Of a stretch of DNA of 11,654 nucleotides, positions 8,701 through 11,654 are shown piece after piece (position 1 is the stretch's first letter; the number at the start of each line of letters is the position of its first letter). This DNA comes from an uncultured Micrococcales bacterium. GTDB lineage: Bacteria; Actinomycetota; Actinomycetes; S36-B12; GCA-2699445. The DNA lies in the NCBI GenBank assembly GCA_903915555.1, contig CAIWTL010000614.1:1-11654 (forward strand). The letters run 5' to 3'. The position numbers and the translations under genes were made by a program. The notes under the pieces are model-generated. The model was not told the origin of the DNA and searched no databases. It saw only the letters and a list, made by a program, of their open reading frames with translations.

Positions 8701-11123
8701 GTGATGGCACTTCCGCCGGGGGTGGCGAACGTCAGCGAGGGTGACGGTTCGTCCAGGTAGGACAGCGCCTGGGTCCAGGATGACGGGAGGTCGAACGTAC
8801 CCGACTCCAGGGATAGTCCCGTGGCGTCGAGCGAGCCGGTCATCCCCGAGAAAGTGTGTTGGCCCACCACGAGTGACGCTCCGGTGAACGAGATGGCCGC
8901 GCCCGGTGCCGAGCAGGCCCCTGTGCTCGCCGTCACCGCACCGGGGGTCAGGGTGGCCGAGGCGCCCGCCACGGGGATACCCGTCCTGAGGTTCCCGCCG
9001 GCGGCCTGGGCGAACAGCTCACAGAAGCCGGTGGCGTCCGCCGCCGCTGTGACAGACGCCGAAGTCACTCCCCGCCGGGGCAGGACGCGGATGACCTCGG
9101 CACGATGCACATGACGACCGCGCGCATCCACGGACCGCAGGCCGACCGTGAACAGCCCCGGGCGCCATGGTGCCCGGAGACTCACGGCCATTCCCGACCG
9201 ATCCCCACGGAGGATCCGGCCCGGGCCGTCGACCACCCGCCACCGGTGACGCAACCCGGGCTTCCCGGCGACCTGGGCGCGTAACCTGAAGTGCTCTCCC
9301 GCACGCACCCGAGTGGCTCCTCGTCCCCCGATGCTCATGCGGATCGCCGACCGGACGCGCTTGCCGTTCCAGGCACTGCGATCGGGGATCCGACCGGGAG
9401 CGCGCACCCGGGGCGCGGTGGTGCCGGGATCGAGCCGGGCGACCCTACGCGGTTTCACGCGGATGCGCACCGTGTCCGTGGCCTGGGCACCATGCGCTGT
9501 GGCCGCCACCCGGAACGCGACGGTCGTGACCTTCTTCACCCGGGGGACGAGGAAGCGGGTGGTGACCCGGGCGTGACCGTGGTCGTGGCGTCGGGGGTCG
9601 ACCCATCGGACCCGCGGCCCGGCGATCTGACTCCACCGATGGGCCGGGCGCACCCGCTCATCCGTGCCGCGGATCCGCGCCTGGAGCATCACGGTCTTCC
9701 CGGGCGCGCCGGGTGTCTGCCGGGCGGGGGCCATGACCGTGCGGTCACTCACGCGGGCGTCCACCCGGAGACGCGGAACCACCCTGATCTGATCCCTGTC
9801 GGTGTCCCGGTGGGGTCCGTCCGCCGCGCGCCACCGCACCGCCAGACGGGTCGGCGCCAGGTGCCGTCCGACGGACGGCGCCACCCGGGCGACCAGCGCG
9901 AGACGCGGGGCCGCCGCGCCCGCGCGGACCGGTCGGTCCAGGCGGCAGTTCAGGACTCGGCGCCCGATCGCGCCGGGACACCGCCAGGCAGGGCCCTTCA
10001 GGTCCCGGACGGTCAGGCCGCGCGGCAGGGTCACGCCGGCGCGCACCGGCCCCCTCGTGTGATCGACGCCGTTGTGCAGCGCCTGGACCTGGAACCGGGC
10101 GAGACCGCCGGGGCGTGCGACGGTCTGCGCGGTCACGGCGGCCTCGAGATGCGCCAGCCGGGTCCAGTTCGGCGCCGCGTCGTCGGATCGCTCCGCCACG
10201 GCGGGGCGCGGGGGTGTCGTGCGCACCGTCAGTGTGTGCGACTGGGTGTCGGCCGTACCCGATCCATCGCTGCGGACCTGTGAGTGCCAGCGGACCGTTC
10301 CGAGTCGACCGGTCACCCGGGAACCCCGGGACAGCGATCGGGCGGTGACACCGTCCCGGACCACGCCTCTGATGGTCAGGGGCGCGGAGGACGTTCCCAC
10401 CGGCAGTTTCCCGCGGAACCGGCAGTCCGACCCACAGGCCCACCCCGGACCCTGACGGCTGCCGTCCCGCAGCAACCCACGGTCGATCACGTCGCGAACC
10501 CGGACCGATCGGACGGTCCGTCCGGCCACGTTGAGGAGTCGTGCATGCAGCGTCGCCGGGCGTCCGACCGTCAGGTCGGAGATCGCGCGCACATCCACTC
10601 TGACTGCGGCGTCGGATCGCCCCGTCACCTGGAAACGCACCGGTCCCGATGCGTAGGTGTCATCGACATCCGCCGTCGTGTCCCCCTCGATCGCGAACCT
10701 GACGGGTGTTCCCAGTGCCACCGAACGCGCCACAGTGGCCACCAGCGGGATGGCCGTGACCTGCTGGGGGGAGACCGGCGCGGTGTAGGTGCACGCGTCT
10801 GGGGCACAGGTGAGACCCGGTTGCCCCGCGTCACCGGGCCGGACCATGACTCCAGACGGAAGGTCCCGGAATCGCAGGACCAGGGGGGCCTGCGCCGATG
10901 TCGCGGTGTCGCCGCGGTTGAGCACGGTGACGGAGAGCAGAACCGAGTCCCCGGGTGCGACCGTGCGTGCGCCGTGGGTGACCCGGGTGACCGAGACGTC
11001 GACGCCGGCACGACGCTCGCCCGCCGCGTTCGCCGACAGCTGCACCATCGACACAAGGAGCAGCACAGCCAACGCCACAACCGCCGGAGTGCTGACCGCT
11101 CGCCGCCTTCTCACTCTGATCAC
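5751..11123 (-). CDS. Giant secreted protein, paralogue 2: basic DUF11/Ig-like head and acidic beta-rich body
   Basis: Complete 1790-residue frame with a TGA stop; function unknown. Residues 1-34 are a signal peptide (RVRRRR, then a hydrophobic core, cleavage near SANAA). Three DUF11-like domains follow, at about 39-165, 168-300 and 320-445, with Cys pairs at 106/111, 230/234 and 382/393. Near 455-560 is a PKD/REJ-like domain (HRWSQIAGPRV); near 600-680 is another Ig-like domain (HRWRVVDGPG). From about 685 to the end is an acidic, Gly/Ser/Thr-rich beta region almost without Arg or Lys, with LPSSW, LPTGW and LPTSW motifs and DDDD near the C terminus. No LPxTG, transmembrane segment or lipobox is present, so it is probably released or held non-covalently. 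The GTG start at 11123 has a G-run nine bases upstream; GTG at 11114 is a possible alternative, and an in-frame TGA at 11144-11142 limits extension. It is a tandem paralogue of the next gene downstream. Adhesin, matrix or S-layer-like roles are speculative. Confidence 0.93.
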   Translation of the reverse strand: MIRVRRRRAVSTPAVVALAVLLLVSMVQLSANAAGERRAGVDVSVTRVTHGARTVAPGDSVLLSVTVLNRGDTATSAQAPLVLRFRDLPSGVMVRPGDAGQPGLTCAPDACTYTAPVSPQQVTAIPLVATVARSVALGTPVRFAIEGDTTADVDDTYASGPVRFQVTGRSDAAVRVDVRAISDLTVGRPATLHARLLNVAGRTVRSVRVRDVIDRGLLRDGSRQGPGWACGSDCRFRGKLPVGTSSAPLTIRGVVRDGVTARSLSRGSRVTGRLGTVRWHSQVRSDGSGTADTQSHTLTVRTTPPRPAVAERSDDAAPNWTRLAHLEAAVTAQTVARPGGLARFQVQALHNGVDHTRGPVRAGVTLPRGLTVRDLKGPAWRCPGAIGRRVLNCRLDRPVRAGAAAPRLALVARVAPSVGRHLAPTRLAVRWRAADGPHRDTDRDQIRVVPRLRVDARVSDRTVMAPARQTPGAPGKTVMLQARIRGTDERVRPAHRWSQIAGPRVRWVDPRRHDHGHARVTTRFLVPRVKKVTTVAFRVAATAHGAQATDTVRIRVKPRRVARLDPGTTAPRVRAPGRIPDRSAWNGKRVRSAIRMSIGGRGATRVRAGEHFRLRAQVAGKPGLRHRWRVVDGPGRILRGDRSGMAVSLRAPWRPGLFTVGLRSVDARGRHVHRAEVIRVLPRRGVTSASVTAAADATGFCELFAQAAGGNLRTGIPVAGASATLTPGAVTASTGACSAPGAAISFTGASLVVGQHTFSGMTGSLDATGLSLESGTFDLPSSWTQALSYLDEPSPSLTFATPGGSAITAPWSGSGLGDLGGSLTVSEFLFLDLPTGWTGSTTFTFTPQATDPFAIDASAADSSGSDKSGSVELTGSVGADGTFSVTVAVANIAIFPAGDGSQATVDGSGTITLATPGGSVSYSLQASLSGAIDLFPEFTLRTATLDWDHTGVSVSGTGILTAGQQQVPLAVAGTYAGADNWSLDVTQEGPWASADVTVTDLAGDLSYSGQTLGFTVSGDASGLDLPDSITASSVTAEVTNQCPSGQSDCTPGNIRLSLDVAGTIVIAGDTDDYSGSVDVDLDTMDISFEATINGSFGPDGLPLTEVTVQVDDGPATSGTCAPSSGKATGEKTTFTAQVDDVFGDDNIAVVGEINDLGYCFSADLAQFSPTGEGTTDSAFGGVALIYSSYDTTVSVPGESTPVTVSAGTAGLFGTFTAPQSMSDGLGGLAGTGTFSAVLTDGSGGLGFTGTIDYTFDAPLYLMGSAAEPGSDSLTLTDVSLTVDMSASEIEIDLSADGDYSADQSVMPLTVGVDVDLTGASFGFSASAAGGNPVRNAFGYPGLLVDNLAISGSVGLTDSFGFAADVDLPTSWDGSLGVQPDTPLSLVIDISTTPCFQFSIGQASQTVEAVDFMNAGVLVADYANLVLAPAGCQFADVNLPPGFAFDFDGELAGDQVDFNSALSLGGAGFALTADLYVAEFRLGSTTTLQDNSLSLRLDPSQDVFEIGMSSTISSGGDTLAISGSYDRAGPGSVTASFNAQSQGQVSFAGFDFDDADVDLQYSSTPTASSLSFTMSGSVTFLDQSVAGTVALTMQNGSVTSAAGQVDVFADFGVASVQGPLSFSYRSGQGASVDFGPGTISAFGVTFDQVTGSLEPDGSYAVQATTAIPYQNASAADAWLYGNEGGEFNTTFYGQLQINVTGGDGQSATVGYQGSWVVVTSQWAEHSWDSYGDFVTVPSAGDGCAPPTVTGDGWVGNPAVNFELNPVAVERASTGDTDDDDNYCIPFTSNIF

Positions 11124-11186
11124 CTACCCGTACCCCCCGGGTCAGACCAGTGGACACCATTCCCGGCAGGTTTGTCCAAGCTATGG
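11124..11186 (-). promoter_or_regulatory. Short gap upstream of paralogue 2 with inverted repeat and possible -35
   Basis: This 63-base gap contains TGGACA (11151-11156) and TGTCCA (11173-11178), inverted complements 16 bases apart. Read on the minus strand it has TTGGAC, a fair -35 match, but nothing like a good -10 at 16-18 bases. A G6 run at 11133-11138 is the likely ribosome-binding segment for the GTG at 11123. The gap is short enough for co-transcription with the enzyme gene. Confidence 0.25.
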
Positions 11187-11654
11187 CTAACGGGGCCCCG
11201 CCGGCTCGGCGAAGACCGACGGCCCACCGCCCGTGTGGATGAAAGTGACCGGGCCGGGGGGTATCCGCTCGTCTCCGGCCACGATCGCCGCGAACGCCTT
11301 CGCGGTGTAGACGTCGTCGAGGACGATCCCCTCCGTACGCATCAGCAGGCGCTGCGCGTGGCGACCGGCGGCGGTCGGGCGTCCGTAGCGCTCCCCGAGG
11401 TAGCCGTCGAGCACCGCGATCGGTGCGGTCCGAACCGGTGCGGCGGCGATCCGGCGCACTACCCCGTCCGCGAGGTCGGCGGCCATGTCGGCCAACTCCT
11501 GAGCGGTCTGCGAGACCTGGACGGCGACCACCGGGGGTCCGGTGCGGTGGAGAGCGAATCCCGCCATCAGACCGGCATGGGTCCCCCCGCTGCCGGAGGC
11601 GCACACGAGTGTCCCAACGGCATCTTGATCCACCAGTTCGGAGTAGGCCCGGGC
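11187..11654 (-). CDS. PLP-dependent deaminase/desulfhydrase of the ACC deaminase / D-cysteine desulfhydrase family, C-terminal part
   Basis: The C-terminal 155 residues are visible and the frame stays open to the right edge, so the start lies outside. Family members use pyridoxal phosphate to release ammonia from 1-aminocyclopropane-1-carboxylate or sulfide and ammonia from D-cysteine, in the cytoplasm. Two landmarks support the family: the phosphate-binding loop ASGSGGTHAGL near the visible N terminus, and the C-terminal HTGGGPSVFA, matching the family's HTGG-x-P-x-(L/V)FA. Between them, EGIVLDDVYTAKAFAAIV fits the family's usual (L/E)GI-x-LDPVYT-x-KA segment. The catalytic Lys would lie N-terminal to the window, so activity cannot be judged. 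The VYT segment leans towards D-cysteine desulfhydrase rather than ACC deaminase, but substrate assignment is not safe. It lies 63 bp upstream of the giant-protein gene on the same strand, so read-through transcription is possible, though no functional link is evident. Confidence 0.88.
   Translation of the reverse strand, partial: ARAYSELVDQDAVGTLVCASGSGGTHAGLMAGFALHRTGPPVVAVQVSQTAQELADMAADLADGVVRRIAAAPVRTAPIAVLDGYLGERYGRPTAAGRHAQRLLMRTEGIVLDDVYTAKAFAAIVAGDERIPPGPVTFIHTGGGPSVFAEPAGPR

Noticed and set aside
9291..10283. 330-codon open frame on the plus strand
   Set aside because: It is a codon-register antisense shadow of the Arg-rich head of paralogue 2, with low-complexity Arg/Gly/Pro composition and no recognisable domain.
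10831..11604. 257-codon minus-strand frame bridging the enzyme gene and paralogue 2
   Set aside because: It overlaps both real genes in another frame. Its translation is Arg/Gly-rich without motifs, while the two real frames show family motifs and a signal peptide.
11187..11654. Functional link between D-cysteine breakdown and the cysteine-paired giants
   Set aside because: Only adjacency supports it. The enzyme is partial and of uncertain substrate, and the disulfide chemistry of exported proteins does not need it.
1..11654. CRISPR array, tRNA, rRNA or insertion sequence
   Set aside because: No regularly spaced direct repeats, cloverleaf, rRNA-like stretch, transposase frame or terminal repeats were seen; nearly all the window is coding.

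Overview
The window is GC-rich DNA, by eye about two thirds G+C, with strong G/C preference at third codon positions. Genes start with ATG or GTG, are preceded by G-rich ribosome-binding segments, and have Arg-rich signal peptides. This suggests an actinobacterium or another high-GC bacterium. That is inference, because no rRNA or lineage marker is present.

There are only three genes, all on the minus strand, so transcription runs from right to left. At the right edge (11187-11654) is the C-terminal part of a PLP-dependent enzyme of the ACC deaminase / D-cysteine desulfhydrase family. A 63-bp gap separates it from a complete 1790-residue secreted protein (5751-11123). A 238-bp spacer (5513-5750) follows, with a hairpin just after the stop, an 18-bp perfect palindrome and a second inverted repeat. 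Then comes a second giant secreted protein (5512 down to the left edge), at least 1837 residues long and still open where the window ends.

The two giants are tandem paralogues. Each has a signal peptide, one or more DUF11-like/Ig-like beta domains, a PKD/REJ-like domain with a W-x-Q-x-x-GP motif, a further Ig-like domain, and then a very long Gly/Ser/Thr/Asp-rich beta region. The beta regions are colinear, sharing LPxxW, G-x-Y-x(4)-NWS, N-x-CPxG-x(3)-C, PC-x-QFSIG and APxGC landmarks in the same order. I do not recognise the beta region as a named family. The architecture fits a cell-surface or released structural/adhesive protein.

Three properties stand out. Charge is sharply partitioned between an Arg-rich N-terminal part and an acidic, nearly Arg/Lys-free C-terminal part, most extreme in the complete protein. 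All cysteines of the mature chains fall into short-range pairs, as expected for disulfides formed outside the cytoplasm. The complete protein has no C-terminal LPxTG, transmembrane or lipoprotein anchor. All long plus-strand open frames are antisense shadows of these genes.
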